Shown: piece after piece, positions 8,777 to 17,079 of the stretch
Position numbering within the stretch: position 1 is the first letter of the stretch
Layout: every line of letters starts with the position of its first letter
Assembly: GCF_027158205.1 (NCBI RefSeq)
Contig: NZ_JAPVLU010000007.1
Span: forward strand, 62,001-126,000
Source: Streptomyces sp. H39-S7
Lineage (GTDB): Bacteria > Actinomycetota > Actinomycetes > Streptomycetales > Streptomycetaceae
Direction: 5' to 3'
DNA: 64,000 nucleotides
The notes under the pieces: generated by a model
What the model was told of the DNA's origin: nothing
The model's input: the letters and a program-made list of their open reading frames with translations, nothing else
Database searches by the model: none
Program-made: the position numbers and the translations under genes

Positions 8777-9525
8777 CCCCTGAGATCGAAAAGGCCTTCG
8801 CCGAACTGCGGGACCAGTACGGAGCGGGGTCCATCGTGCGCGTCGAGCAGATGCTGGACGCGGGGCGGCGGGACCGCCACCCGTTGCAGAAGGGCGCGAA
8901 GTGGATCATGCCAGGGATCTCGCAGCGCCCATGGCACGACCCGTACGAGCATCAGGAGCCGGCGCCCGTGGTGCGTGCCCTCGAGGCCGCGCACCCGGCC
9001 ATCAAGGACGAGCTGGCGGAGGCCTGGTCGGAGCGGCGTGCCGCGTTCTCCGACTACGAGCACTACCTGACACGCCAGGAGAACTGGCAGGCACTGTACC
9101 TGTACCGCCGCGGCGGTCTGGTGCGGGAGTCGGCGGACGTCGTGCCGACGGCGTTCAGGGTGCTCGAGGAGTACGCGGTCGACACCGGGACGATCTGCCC
9201 GCTCCTGGAGAGCCACTTCTCCACGCTGCTGCCCGGCGCGTCGATCGCTCCGCACCACGACCTGTGGAACTTCAGCATCAACCTGCACCTCGCCGTGGAC
9301 ATCCCGGAGGGATGCGGCATCACGGTCGCCGGTGAGACCAGGAGCTGGGAGGAGGGGAAGTGCCTGCTGTTCGACTACTCCTTCGAGCACGAGGCGTGGA
9401 ACCGCGGCAACCGGCCGCGCACCGCCCTGCTGATCGACCTCTGGCACCCGGACACCACGATCCCGGAGCGCGCGGCGCTCGTCGCCCTCATCACCGAGAT
9501 CCGCAAGCTGATGGGGGAGGAGTGA
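8773..9525 (+). CDS. aspartyl/asparaginyl beta-hydroxylase family dioxygenase
   Basis: A 250-residue Fe(II)/2-oxoglutarate dioxygenase of the AspH type. The catalytic core is clear: APHHDLWNFSINLHLAVDIP (His161/His162 as first iron ligand), GETRSWEEGKCLLFDYSFEHEAWN (His206 as second ligand) and a following Arg-rich strand (RPRTALLIDLWH) that would hold 2-oxoglutarate. Like AspH it seems to use a reduced iron triad without the usual carboxylate. The substrate may be a free or carrier-bound amino acid, a peptide or a protein; bacterial members hydroxylate Asp residues in natural products. It starts inside the stop codon of the sigma-factor gene (ATGA overlap) and converges with the copper operon, separated by a strong terminator. 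A role in the neighbouring isonitrile cluster is possible but unproven. Confidence 0.88.
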   Translation: MTPEIEKAFAELRDQYGAGSIVRVEQMLDAGRRDRHPLQKGAKWIMPGISQRPWHDPYEHQEPAPVVRALEAAHPAIKDELAEAWSERRAAFSDYEHYLTRQENWQALYLYRRGGLVRESADVVPTAFRVLEEYAVDTGTICPLLESHFSTLLPGASIAPHHDLWNFSINLHLAVDIPEGCGITVAGETRSWEEGKCLLFDYSFEHEAWNRGNRPRTALLIDLWHPDTTIPERAALVALITEIRKLMGEE

Positions 9526-9551
9526 CGGCGGACGACGAGGGGTGACGGGAC

Positions 9552-9587
9552 GTCGTCCGCCCGGGATCAGGCTCCCGGGCGGACGAC
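9552..9587. terminator. bidirectional hairpin terminator
   Basis: A perfect 15-bp stem (arms 9552-9566 and 9573-9587, reading GTCGTCCGCCCGGGA and its complement) with a 6-base loop. It lies between the convergent hydroxylase and PCu(A)C genes, and the stop codon of the latter falls in the loop, so the hairpin overlaps its last codons. No U-run follows, as is common in Streptomyces. Confidence 0.7.
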
Positions 9588-10091
9588 CACGGCCTCGACA
9601 CGCACCTCGCCGCTGTTGCGGAAGCGCAGGACGAACGGGATCCGCTCGCCCAGCGGCAGCCGCGGCGGACGCTGGATCATGACGTCGAGCCCGGCCGGGT
9701 CCATGGTCACGGCGCCGTGCGCGGGAACGGCGACCGGCCCGGCGGGCGTCATCCGGCCGGCTCCGTCGCGGACGACCGTCCGGGTGAGCATCCCCGGCCC
9801 CAGGACCGGGGAGTCCACCGACAGCAGGGTGTCGGCCGTACCGCCGGAATTCTGCACGGTGAAGAGGGCCGCGGTCGCCTCGGTGTTGGCGGGCCGGAAG
9901 ACCCGCGCGTCGGTGACGGTGATCCTGGCCGGGCTCTCACCGGCCGCGCCCGTCGCCGTGTAGGCCGTGAGCAGCGCCAGCACGGCCACGCAGGTGGCCA
10001 CCGGGAGCAGGGCGGCGCGCAGCGGCCCCGGTACCTCGAGGATGACGCCGGCGGCGGGCCGGTCGGGGCCGTCGTCGAGCTGGGGACTCAT
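9567..10091 (-). CDS. PCu(A)C-like periplasmic/extracytoplasmic copper-chaperone homologue
   Basis: A 174-residue protein with a short cytoplasmic N-terminus, one membrane span (about residues 25-50) and an extracytoplasmic beta-domain matching the PCu(A)C/DUF461 fold (VDSPVLGPGML, GRMTPAGPVAVPAHGAVTMDPAGLDVMI, then LGERIPFVLRF). PCu(A)C proteins hand Cu(I) to cytochrome oxidase or other acceptors. The usual His ligands seem absent: the HLM-type position reads DVM, and the first His position reads T/R. Met residues are kept. Copper binding may therefore be altered or Met-only. The ATG at 10091 overlaps the copA stop (ATGA), so it is the last gene of the small-protein/copA/PCu(A)C operon. Confidence 0.8.
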   Translation of the reverse strand: MSPQLDDGPDRPAAGVILEVPGPLRAALLPVATCVAVLALLTAYTATGAAGESPARITVTDARVFRPANTEATAALFTVQNSGGTADTLLSVDSPVLGPGMLTRTVVRDGAGRMTPAGPVAVPAHGAVTMDPAGLDVMIQRPPRLPLGERIPFVLRFRNSGEVRVEAVVVRPGA

Positions 10092-12424
10092 CGCGCACCC
10101 GCCAGGGACCGTTCGCCGTCCGGGCGCCCGGGCCGTCGACCGGACCGCCGTGGGCCGGACCCGGAACCGGGCCCGGTGTCGTGCGAAGGGGCGCACAGCC
10201 GCAGGCTGTTGCCGACGACCAGCACCGAGCTGGCCGACATCGCCAGCGCCGCGAACATCGGGTCGAGCCAACCGGTCGCCGCGAGCGGCAGCGTGAGGAC
10301 GTTGTACGCGAACGCCCAGCCGAGGTTGACGCGGATCGTGCGCAGGGTGCGGCGGGTGAGGCGGACCGCCTGCACGACCGCCTCCATGTCCTCGCGGACG
10401 AGGGTGATGTCCGCCGCGCCGATCGCGGCGTCGGTTCCCGTGCCCATCGCGATCCCGAGGTCGGCGACGGCCAGCGCCGCGGCGTCGTTGACCCCGTCGC
10501 CGACCATGGCCACCCGCCTCCCGGACGCCCGCAGTTCGGCGATGATCTCCGCCTTGCCCTGGGGGGCGACGCCGGCGTGCACCCGGGTGATGCCGACCTG
10601 CTCGGCGACCGCCGCTGCTGCGGCGGGACCGTCGCCGGTCAGCAGGACCGACTCGATGCCCAGCTCCCGCAGATGGCGCACGGCACGGTAGCCGGAAGGC
10701 CGTACGGTGTCACCGACGGCCAGCACGGCGACGGCCCGGCCGTCCATTTCCACGACGACGGCGGTGTGCGCGGCGTGTTCCGCCCGGTCGAGTGCCCGGC
10801 GCAGGACCTCGGGGAGGCCCGATCGGTCGCGGGGGGCGATCACCCGGACCTCGTGACCCTCGACCCGGCCGGTCACGCCCACCCCGGGCAGCGCCCGGAA
10901 GTCCTCGGCGCCGGGCGGGGCGGCGCCCTCCTCGGCGCGGCGGCGTGCGGCGGCGGCCACCGCCCGTCCGATGGGGTGCTCCGAGCCGTGCTCCACCGCA
11001 CCCGCGAGCCGCAGCACCTCGGAAGCGGTCGGCCCGTCGGGGACGGTCTCGGTCGCGACGAGGGTCATCCGGCCGCTGGTGAGTGTGCCGGTCTTGTCGA
11101 ACACGACGGTGTCGACCCGGCGCAGCCGCTCCAGTGCCCCGGGTTCGCGGATGAGGATGCCCAGTTGCGCGCCGCGTCCGGTGGCCGCGAGGAAAGCGGT
11201 GGGAGTGGCGAGTCCGAGCGCACAGGGACAGGCGACGACGAGGACGGCGACGGCCGCGGTCACGGCGGCCTCGGCGCCCGCCCCCGCTCCCAGCCAGAAG
11301 CCGAGCACGGTGCAGGCGACCGTGACGACGGCGGGGACGAACACGCCGGCGACGGAGTCCGCGAGCCGCTGGATCCGGGCCTTGCCCGCCTGGGCGTCGG
11401 TCACCAGGCGGGTGATCCGCTCGAGTTGGGTGTCGGCGCCGACAGCGGTCGCCCGCACCACCAGCAGACCGCCGGAGTTGACGGCCGCACCGACGACCGT
11501 GGCGCCGGGGCCGACCTCCACCGGTGTGCTCTCGCCGGTGACGAGGGAGAGATCGAGCGCGGAACTGCCCTCCACCACGACGCCGTCGGTGGCGACCTTC
11601 TCACCGGGCCGGACGAGGAACTCCTGGCCGACCCGCAGCTCCGCGATGGGCATCCGCCGGCCGCCCTCGCCGTTCCGGCCCCGCAACTCGACGTCCTTCG
11701 CGCCGAGTTCGGCCAGCGCCCGGAGCGCGGAGCCGGTGCCCCGCCGGGCGCGCGCCTCCAGGTAGCGCCCGGTCAGCACGAACAGCGGAACACCGACCGC
11801 CGCCTCCAGATACACGTGCGCGACCCCGTCACCCGCCGACGGCAGCCAGCTGAACGGCATCCGCATGTTCTGCTCGCCGGCCCCGCCGACGAACAGCGCG
11901 TACACGGACCAGAGGAAGGAGGCGCTCACCCCCACCGACACCAGCGTGTCCATCGTGGCCGCCGAGTGCCGCAGCCCCCGCAGGGCCTGCCGGTGGAACG
12001 GCCAGGCGCCCCAGGTGGCCACGGGCGCGGCGAGGGTGAAGCACAGCCACTGCCAGTGGTTGAACTGCCAGGCCGGGACCATGGACAGCAGCATGACGGG
12101 CAGCGCGAGCGCCGCGGTGCCGAGGAGGCGGTCCCGGTCGGCGGCGCGGGCGGCACCGTCGGTCGCGTCGGTGACGGTTTCCGTGCCGGCCCGTGCGGGC
12201 GGGGGCGGGAGTTCGGCGGTGTAGCCGGCCTGCTCGACGGCGGAGATCAGCCGCTCGGCGGGTAGCTCCGCGGGGTGGGTGACGCGGGCCCGGCCGGTGG
12301 CCAGATTCACGCTGGCGGTCACGTCCGGAATCCGCGCGAGCTTCTTCTCCACGCGTCCGACACAGGCAGCGCACGTCATACCGCTGACGACCAGGTCCGT
12401 GGTGACCACGGAGGGGGCCGTCAT
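10088..12424 (-). CDS. copA: copper-translocating P-type ATPase
   Basis: A 778-residue P1B-type ATPase. One N-terminal heavy-metal domain carries GMTCAACVGRVEKK (about residues 15-28). The membrane metal site is ACPCALGLATP, the phosphorylation site DKTGTLTSGR, the ATP-site HP motif SEHPIGRA and the hinge MVGDGVNDAAAL. CPC together with a CxxC metal-binding domain points to Cu(I) export. It overlaps both neighbours by ATGA (upstream small membrane protein, downstream PCu(A)C), giving a tightly coupled three-gene operon. The operon is back to back with the isonitrile biosynthetic cluster. Copper control would normally be by CsoR, but I see no confident CsoR operator in the shared upstream region. 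Confidence 0.95.
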   Translation of the reverse strand: MTAPSVVTTDLVVSGMTCAACVGRVEKKLARIPDVTASVNLATGRARVTHPAELPAERLISAVEQAGYTAELPPPPARAGTETVTDATDGAARAADRDRLLGTAALALPVMLLSMVPAWQFNHWQWLCFTLAAPVATWGAWPFHRQALRGLRHSAATMDTLVSVGVSASFLWSVYALFVGGAGEQNMRMPFSWLPSAGDGVAHVYLEAAVGVPLFVLTGRYLEARARRGTGSALRALAELGAKDVELRGRNGEGGRRMPIAELRVGQEFLVRPGEKVATDGVVVEGSSALDLSLVTGESTPVEVGPGATVVGAAVNSGGLLVVRATAVGADTQLERITRLVTDAQAGKARIQRLADSVAGVFVPAVVTVACTVLGFWLGAGAGAEAAVTAAVAVLVVACPCALGLATPTAFLAATGRGAQLGILIREPGALERLRRVDTVVFDKTGTLTSGRMTLVATETVPDGPTASEVLRLAGAVEHGSEHPIGRAVAAAARRRAEEGAAPPGAEDFRALPGVGVTGRVEGHEVRVIAPRDRSGLPEVLRRALDRAEHAAHTAVVVEMDGRAVAVLAVGDTVRPSGYRAVRHLRELGIESVLLTGDGPAAAAAVAEQVGITRVHAGVAPQGKAEIIAELRASGRRVAMVGDGVNDAAALAVADLGIAMGTGTDAAIGAADITLVREDMEAVVQAVRLTRRTLRTIRVNLGWAFAYNVLTLPLAATGWLDPMFAALAMSASSVLVVGNSLRLCAPSHDTGPGSGSGPRRSGRRPGRPDGERSLAGAR

Positions 12425-12756
12425 CGTCCGGCCGCCGGAATCTCGGGCCCCTGCGATCCCATACCGCCCATGCCCGGCATCCCCCCGCCGTCGGAGCCCG
12501 GGTCCGATCCCGGGTCCGATCCCGGCGAGGAATCTCCCGGGGCCGGATCTTCCGGTGCCGGCGCGTCATTTCCCGTCCGGTGGATTCCGGGGGATACGGG
12601 ACCGGCCGCCCGGCCCACCGCGAATGAGGCCGCCGTGAGCATCACCAACAACAGCAGGAATCCGAGCAGGGCCGGTGGTGGCGCGGCCCTGGATATACGC
12701 CAGGAGTTGGCGGAACGCGAAGGAGTACGGGTTTCTGCCACGGGAGTCGATGCCAC
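12421..12756 (-). CDS. small membrane protein with Ser-Asp-Pro-Gly repeat and Met-rich tail
   Basis: A 111-residue protein with an Arg-rich N-terminus, one strong membrane span (about residues 27-50, ALLGFLLLLVMLTAASFAVG) and a low-complexity outer tail. The tail has repeated GSDP units (about 80-92) and then GGGMPGMGGMGSQ, whose spaced Met residues could bind Cu(I). It overlaps copA by ATGA and is the first gene of the copper operon, so a role in copper sensing, chaperoning or efflux is inferred from context. I do not recognise a named family. The GTG at 12756 has an AGGGAG directly adjoining it, which is too close; a GTG at 12741 with the same site 14 bases upstream is an alternative start. 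Confidence 0.65.
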   Translation of the reverse strand: MASTPVAETRTPSRSANSWRISRAAPPPALLGFLLLLVMLTAASFAVGRAAGPVSPGIHRTGNDAPAPEDPAPGDSSPGSDPGSDPGSDGGGMPGMGGMGSQGPEIPAAGR

Positions 12757-13248
12757 TCCCTAATGTTTGCATGCTGTACGGGGCTGGTAGGGCGATCCGC
12801 AACCCAGTAAGGTGTGATGAAAAATATCGGAGACGTCGGGAACTGAACGGCTCCGTCATCCGACTACTAGAAAACACCTGTTGAGAGCCGGTTCGGCGGC
12901 AACGAGGCGGATTCACGGAAGTTGCGGTCAGAATTCGCCATCTCCTGCGCCCCGCAGTGCTCCGGGAATGGCCAAAAATAGCAGGTTTGATCACCGGCCG
13001 GGTTGACAAGGTCCCCGCCGATGCCTATTTGTTTGGCCGGTTTCCGGCGGCACATCCGCCTTGCTCCGCAGCGGCGGCACCGCCGGATCACAACAATTCC
13101 GTATGCGCAACGCCATGGTGAGCCAGTCCAAATCGAATGCCTGGTGTTTGCCGCGTTCCGGAGCCTCGGTAAGGATCCAGAACGGGCCGCGCTCCCGGCG
13201 TATGACGGACATACGACCAGGGGCGCATCCAAGGGGGAACGTCCGAGC
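12757..13248. promoter_or_regulatory. divergent control region between copper operon and isonitrile cluster
   Basis: About 490 bases without a convincing gene. The part from about 12760 to 12990 is clearly more A/T-rich than its surroundings (for example TGATGAAAAATATC near 12820 and GGCCAAAAATAGCAGG near 12970), as expected for promoters. It must hold the start sites for both the minus-strand copper operon and the plus-strand cluster. I looked for Fur, Zur and CsoR-like palindromes and found none convincing. Confidence 0.6.
13003..13031 (+). promoter_or_regulatory. candidate housekeeping-type promoter for the isonitrile cluster
   Basis: A consensus -35 box TTGACA (13003-13008), a 17-base spacer and a -10 box TATTTG (13026-13031). 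It reads toward the MFS gene and predicts transcription from about 13038, leaving a leader of about 210 bases before ATG 13249. Such a long leader could carry further control, but I saw no recognisable riboswitch. Confidence 0.5.
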
Positions 13249-14667
13249 ATGTCTGCACTGAAGGCACCACCCGCTCCAACGCGCCAACGTCTTGGACTGT
13301 CCTTGTTCGTTCTGGCCACCGCTCAGCTCGTCATCGCTCTCGACTTCAACGTCGTCTACGTCGCGCTCCCGAGCATCGGCAGCGGCCTCGGCTTCTCGGC
13401 CCAGGACCTGCAGTGGGTGGTGAGCGCCTACGTCGTCGCCACCGCCGGGTTCCTGCTGCTGGGGGGCCGGGCGACCGACCTGCTCGGCCGCCGGCGGATC
13501 TTCACCGTCGCCGCGCTGCTGTACGCCGGCTCCTCGCTCGTCGGAGGACTGGCCGGATCCGCCGCCGTCCTGGTGGCCGTCCGCGCCGTCCAGGGCATCG
13601 GCGGGGCACTGCTGTTTCCCGCCACTCTCTCTTTGATCAATACGCTGTTCAGTGAGGGACCCGCCCGCAACCGGGCGCTCGCCGTCTGGGGCGCCGCGGG
13701 CGCGGGCGGACTGTGCTTCGGCTCGCTGCTCGGCGGTGTCCTCGTCGACGCGTTCGGCTGGCCGTCGGTCTTCTTCGTCAACGTGCCGCTGGCCGCGCTG
13801 ATAGCCGTCGCGGGGTGGATGCTCTTCCCCGCCGACGAAGTGCGCGACCGGCGGCGGGCGTTCGACGTGGCCGGCGCGCTCGCGGCGACCGGCGGTATCA
13901 CCCTGCTGGTCTTCGTGCTGGTGCACGCGCCCGAGGCCGGCTGGGCGAGCGCCTCCGTCCTCGGCTGCTCGGCGGCCTCCGTCGCCCTGCTCGTGGCCTT
14001 CGTGGTCATCGAGACCCGTACCCGGGACCCGCTCACCCCGGCCCGGCTGTTCGCCCACCGCAGCCTGGTGGCCGCGATGGCCCTGACCGCGGTCTTCAGC
14101 GCCACCTTCAGCTCACTGCCGTACTTCCTGACGCTGTACTTCCAGACGGTGCGCGGCTACAGCGCCCTGCAGACCGGGCTCGCCTTCCTCGTCCCGGCGC
14201 TCGTGGTGGCGGCCGGCACCAAAGCCGGCGAGCTGGCGGTCGGCGCGATCGGGATGACGAAGACCCTGCTGGGGTCCCTGCTACTGGGTGCCGCCGGCGT
14301 CGCCCTGCTCGCGCCGGGGCTGACCGCCGACGGCTCGTACGGGCGGGTGCTGCCCGGGATCGTGCTGCTCAGCGCCGGGCAGGGCGCCGGGTGGACCGCG
14401 ATGTGGATCGCGGCGGCCACCGGCGTCGCGCCCGGCGACCAGGGCGTCGCGTCGGGACTCGCGTCCACCACCCTGCAGATCGGCGGCGCGGTCGGCCTCG
14501 CGGTGCTGGTGGCCGTCGCCGACACCGGACGCCACGGCGCCCTGCACGGCGCCGCGCTGCGCCTCGCCCTGCTGGGCGACATCCGCACGGCCGTCTACGT
14601 GATCGCGGCGGGCATCTGTCTGGGCACGGTGGTGCTGCTGGCCTTCCGCAGAGTGCCGACGTCCTGA
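13249..14667 (+). CDS. MFS drug/metabolite exporter (DHA2-like, probably 14 spans)
   Basis: A 472-residue major facilitator transporter. The first span carries LVIALDFNVVYVALPSIG, the family motif C-type segment with D and N, followed by LQWVVSAYVVATAGFLLLGGRATDLLGRRRIF, which holds the loop 2-3 GGRATDLLGRRR signature of H+-coupled drug exporters. About 14 hydrophobic spans can be counted. ATG 13249 has a G-rich site (GGGGGA) 10 bases upstream; longer in-frame starts lie inside the leader. It is the first gene of the plus-strand cluster, 136 bases ahead of the KASIII-ACP gene, and is the natural candidate to export the lipopeptide product. Resistance to another compound is an alternative. Confidence 0.88.
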   Translation: MSALKAPPAPTRQRLGLSLFVLATAQLVIALDFNVVYVALPSIGSGLGFSAQDLQWVVSAYVVATAGFLLLGGRATDLLGRRRIFTVAALLYAGSSLVGGLAGSAAVLVAVRAVQGIGGALLFPATLSLINTLFSEGPARNRALAVWGAAGAGGLCFGSLLGGVLVDAFGWPSVFFVNVPLAALIAVAGWMLFPADEVRDRRRAFDVAGALAATGGITLLVFVLVHAPEAGWASASVLGCSAASVALLVAFVVIETRTRDPLTPARLFAHRSLVAAMALTAVFSATFSSLPYFLTLYFQTVRGYSALQTGLAFLVPALVVAAGTKAGELAVGAIGMTKTLLGSLLLGAAGVALLAPGLTADGSYGRVLPGIVLLSAGQGAGWTAMWIAAATGVAPGDQGVASGLASTTLQIGGAVGLAVLVAVADTGRHGALHGAALRLALLGDIRTAVYVIAAGICLGTVVLLAFRRVPTS

Positions 14668-14803
14668 CCCCGGATTCCTGACCCGGCCCTGACTCCGCCC
14701 GCCCGGCCTGTCGCCGACTGCCGTCCTGCCGTCCGCCGCCGCTCCCGCTTCCCTCCCGGCCCCTCGCGGCCGCGCAAGTGCACGCATACCGAGGAGATCC
14801 GCC

Positions 14804-16180
14804 GTGCTCAGCCCGAACATCCCGGTCCTGCCGAACACCCTCACCGATCCGACCCACCCGGACCACCGGCCCGCAGGGTCCGGGCCCGTCGCCGTCGTCT
14901 GCGGACTCGGCGGATGGCTGCCGCCCCGGGTCGTCACCAACGACGACCTGTCGCAGCGACTGGACACCACCGACGCGTGGATCAGAACCCGCACCGGCAT
15001 CGGCCGACGGCACTTCGTGGAACCCGGGCAGGCCACCTCCGACCTGGCGGTCGAGGCGGGCCGCCGGGCACTGGAGTCGGCCGGCGCCGCGTCGGTGGAC
15101 GCGGTGATCGTCGCCACCACCACGCCGGACCGCTCCTGCCCCGCCACCGCGCCCGTCGTCGCGGACCGGCTCGGGCTGAACGGCGCGGCCGCGTTCGACG
15201 TCAGCGCCGTGTGCACCGGATTCGTGTACGGACTGGCCTCGGCTGCCGGGCTCATCGCGGCCGGTGTCGCCCGCCGGGTGCTGCTGATCGGCGCGGACAC
15301 GTACTCGGCCATCGTCGACCCCGACGACCGGGCGAACGCGATCATCTTCGGTGACGGTGCGGGAGCGGTGGTGCTGCGCGCCGGGCACGCCGACGAGCTC
15401 GGCGCGGTGACCCACTTCGACCTGGGCAGTGACGGTGCGAACGAGGAACTCATCATCGTCGCCGCCGGCGGCTCCCGGCAGCGTGCCGACGACGCCCCGC
15501 GCGAGGACCGGCACTTCGCGATGCGCGGCCGGGAGGTCTACCGGCACGCCGTGACCCACCTGGCCGACTCGGCGCGCGCGGTGCTGGAGCGCGCCGACTG
15601 GAAGGTCGAGGACGTCGACCACTTCGTGCCCCACCAGGCCAATCTGCGGATCCTGCACTCGGTGGCCGACGAGCTCGGGCTCGCCAGGACCGCCTGTGTG
15701 TCCAACATCGAGTCCGTCGGCAACACCGGCGCCGCCTCGATCCCGCTCGCCCTCGCCGACGCCGCCGCCCGGCAGGTCGTCCGGCCGGGCCAGCGGATCC
15801 TGCTCGCCGCCTTCGGAGGCGGCCTCACCTGGGGCTCCTGCGTACTGCGGTGGCCCGACCTCAGCACTTCCGGCACCCGAAGGACAACGGAGGAGACAAC
15901 CGATATGAGCACCACCTATGAGCAGTTGATCGCGATCGTCGCGAAGCTGCACGACGCGGACCCGGAACGGGTCCGCCCGGAGGCGACGTTCGCCGAACTC
16001 GACGTCGACTCGCTGACGATGGTCGAGATCAGCATGCGCCTGGAGCGTGACCTCGGCATCGAGGTCGCGGACAACGAACTGCGCGGCGGCATGACCCTCG
16101 ACGAGACCGTACGACTGATCGACGCCAAGCTCGACGGCCCCGTGGGCACGTCGGCGACCACCCACCACACGAAGGGCTGA
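14804..16180 (+). CDS. KASIII (FabH-like) ketosynthase fused in frame to an acyl carrier protein
   Basis: A 458-residue open frame with two parts. Residues about 26-350 are a beta-ketoacyl-ACP synthase III with an intact catalytic triad: Cys137 (DVSAVCTGF), His277 (VPHQANLRI) and Asn307 (VGNTGAAS). Residues 368-458 are an ACP with the phosphopantetheine serine S403 in DVDSLTM. The join (about 351-367) is a short polar linker with no stop codon. Inside it lies GGAGGAG (15889-15895) nine bases before Met368 (15905), so a free ACP may also be made. GTG 14804 follows GAGGAGA by 6 bases. The next gene starts 4 bases after the stop. The enzyme probably builds or supplies the acyl-ACP starter for the lipopeptide; its acyl preference is unknown. 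KASIII-ACP fusions are not part of the standard ScoA-E set. Confidence 0.88.
   Translation: MLSPNIPVLPNTLTDPTHPDHRPAGSGPVAVVCGLGGWLPPRVVTNDDLSQRLDTTDAWIRTRTGIGRRHFVEPGQATSDLAVEAGRRALESAGAASVDAVIVATTTPDRSCPATAPVVADRLGLNGAAAFDVSAVCTGFVYGLASAAGLIAAGVARRVLLIGADTYSAIVDPDDRANAIIFGDGAGAVVLRAGHADELGAVTHFDLGSDGANEELIIVAAGGSRQRADDAPREDRHFAMRGREVYRHAVTHLADSARAVLERADWKVEDVDHFVPHQANLRILHSVADELGLARTACVSNIESVGNTGAASIPLALADAAARQVVRPGQRILLAAFGGGLTWGSCVLRWPDLSTSGTRRTTEETTDMSTTYEQLIAIVAKLHDADPERVRPEATFAELDVDSLTMVEISMRLERDLGIEVADNELRGGMTLDETVRLIDAKLDGPVGTSATTHHTKG
15889..15895 (+). promoter_or_regulatory. internal ribosome binding site in the KASIII-ACP linker
   Basis: GGAGGAG lies nine bases before ATG 15905 (Met368), which begins a complete ACP of 91 residues. 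This is a textbook site, so translation restart may give free ACP besides the fusion protein. Confidence 0.6.
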
Positions 16181-16184
16181 CCCC

Positions 16185-17075
16185 ATGAAGATCACTCCGC
16201 AGGCGGACAAGACTCTCGGTGCGAGCGTCGAGGGTTTCGACTACGCCGCCGCCACCGACGAGGACATCGCCACACTCAAGCAGACGGTCTACACGCGCAA
16301 GATCGCGGTGCTGAAGGGCCAGGACCTGTCGCCCAAACAGTTCCTCGAACTGGGCAAGCGGCTGGGCCGTCCCGAGACGTACTACGAACCCATGTACCAG
16401 CACCCCGAGGTCGAGGAGATATTCGTCTCCTCGAACGTCCCCAAGGACGGGAAGCAGATCGGTGTGCCGAAGACCGGAAAGTTCTGGCACGCCGACTACA
16501 TGTTCATGCCGGACCCGTTCGGACTCACCCTCATCTATCCGCAGGTGATTCCGCAGAAGAGCCGCGGCACCTATTTCATCGACATGGGCCGGGCGTACGA
16601 GGCGCTGCCCGAGGACCTGAAGCGGGACATCGACGGCACGTACGCGCGGCATTCCGTACGGAAGTACTTCAAGATCCGGCCGCACGACGTGTACCGGCCC
16701 ATCTCCGAGATCCTGGAGGAGGTCGAGACGAAGACCCCGCCGGTGGTGAAGCCCACCACCTTCACCCACCCGTTCACCGGCGAGACCGTCCTCTACCTGA
16801 GCGAGGGCTTCACCGTCGGACTGGAGGACGCGGACGGCCGTCCGCTCGACGAGGCGCTGCTGCGCCGGCTGTTCGAGGCCTCCGGGCAGCTCGACGAGGA
16901 GTTCACCCACCCCGGCATCCACCTGCAGACCTTCGAGCAGGGCGACCTGCTGGTCTGGGACAACCGCAGCCTGATCCACCGGGCCCTGCACACCGCCGCG
17001 CCGGAGCCGACCGTCTCGTTCCGCGTCACGGTGCACGACGAGCGCAAGCTCTACGACGAGATCCCGGCGGCGTAG
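16185..17075 (+). CDS. scoE: ScoE-like nonheme Fe(II)/2-oxoglutarate isonitrile-forming decarboxylase
   Basis: A 296-residue TauD-fold oxygenase. The iron ligands are His102-x-Asp104 (FWHADYMF) and a distal His265 ([12 protein letters not shown]), with Arg280 (SFRVTVH) as the likely 2-oxoglutarate anchor. In the conserved lipopeptide clusters (ScoE, Rv0097) this enzyme oxidatively decarboxylates an N-carboxymethyl-beta-amino acid to the isonitrile. The Tyr66-Tyr67 pair and Lys189 seem to correspond to ScoE substrate-binding residues, though I align these from memory. The gene starts 4 bases after the KASIII-ACP stop and ends 4 bases before the FcoT-like gene. The name rests on the exact neighbouring gene set as much as on sequence; a plain taurine or sulfonate dioxygenase is much less likely here. 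Confidence 0.88.
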   Translation: MKITPQADKTLGASVEGFDYAAATDEDIATLKQTVYTRKIAVLKGQDLSPKQFLELGKRLGRPETYYEPMYQHPEVEEIFVSSNVPKDGKQIGVPKTGKFWHADYMFMPDPFGLTLIYPQVIPQKSRGTYFIDMGRAYEALPEDLKRDIDGTYARHSVRKYFKIRPHDVYRPISEILEEVETKTPPVVKPTTFTHPFTGETVLYLSEGFTVGLEDADGRPLDEALLRRLFEASGQLDEEFTHPGIHLQTFEQGDLLVWDNRSLIHRALHTAAPEPTVSFRVTVHDERKLYDEIPAA

Positions 17076-17079
17076 GGCG

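Noticed and set aside
10181..12265. 694-codon open frame antisense to copA
   Set aside because: A shadow of copA; no domain and composition typical of antisense frames.
13003..13248. N-terminal extension of the MFS transporter
   Set aside because: The extension is Arg-rich, overlaps the promoter and lacks a ribosome binding site; ATG 13249 has one and begins before the first span.
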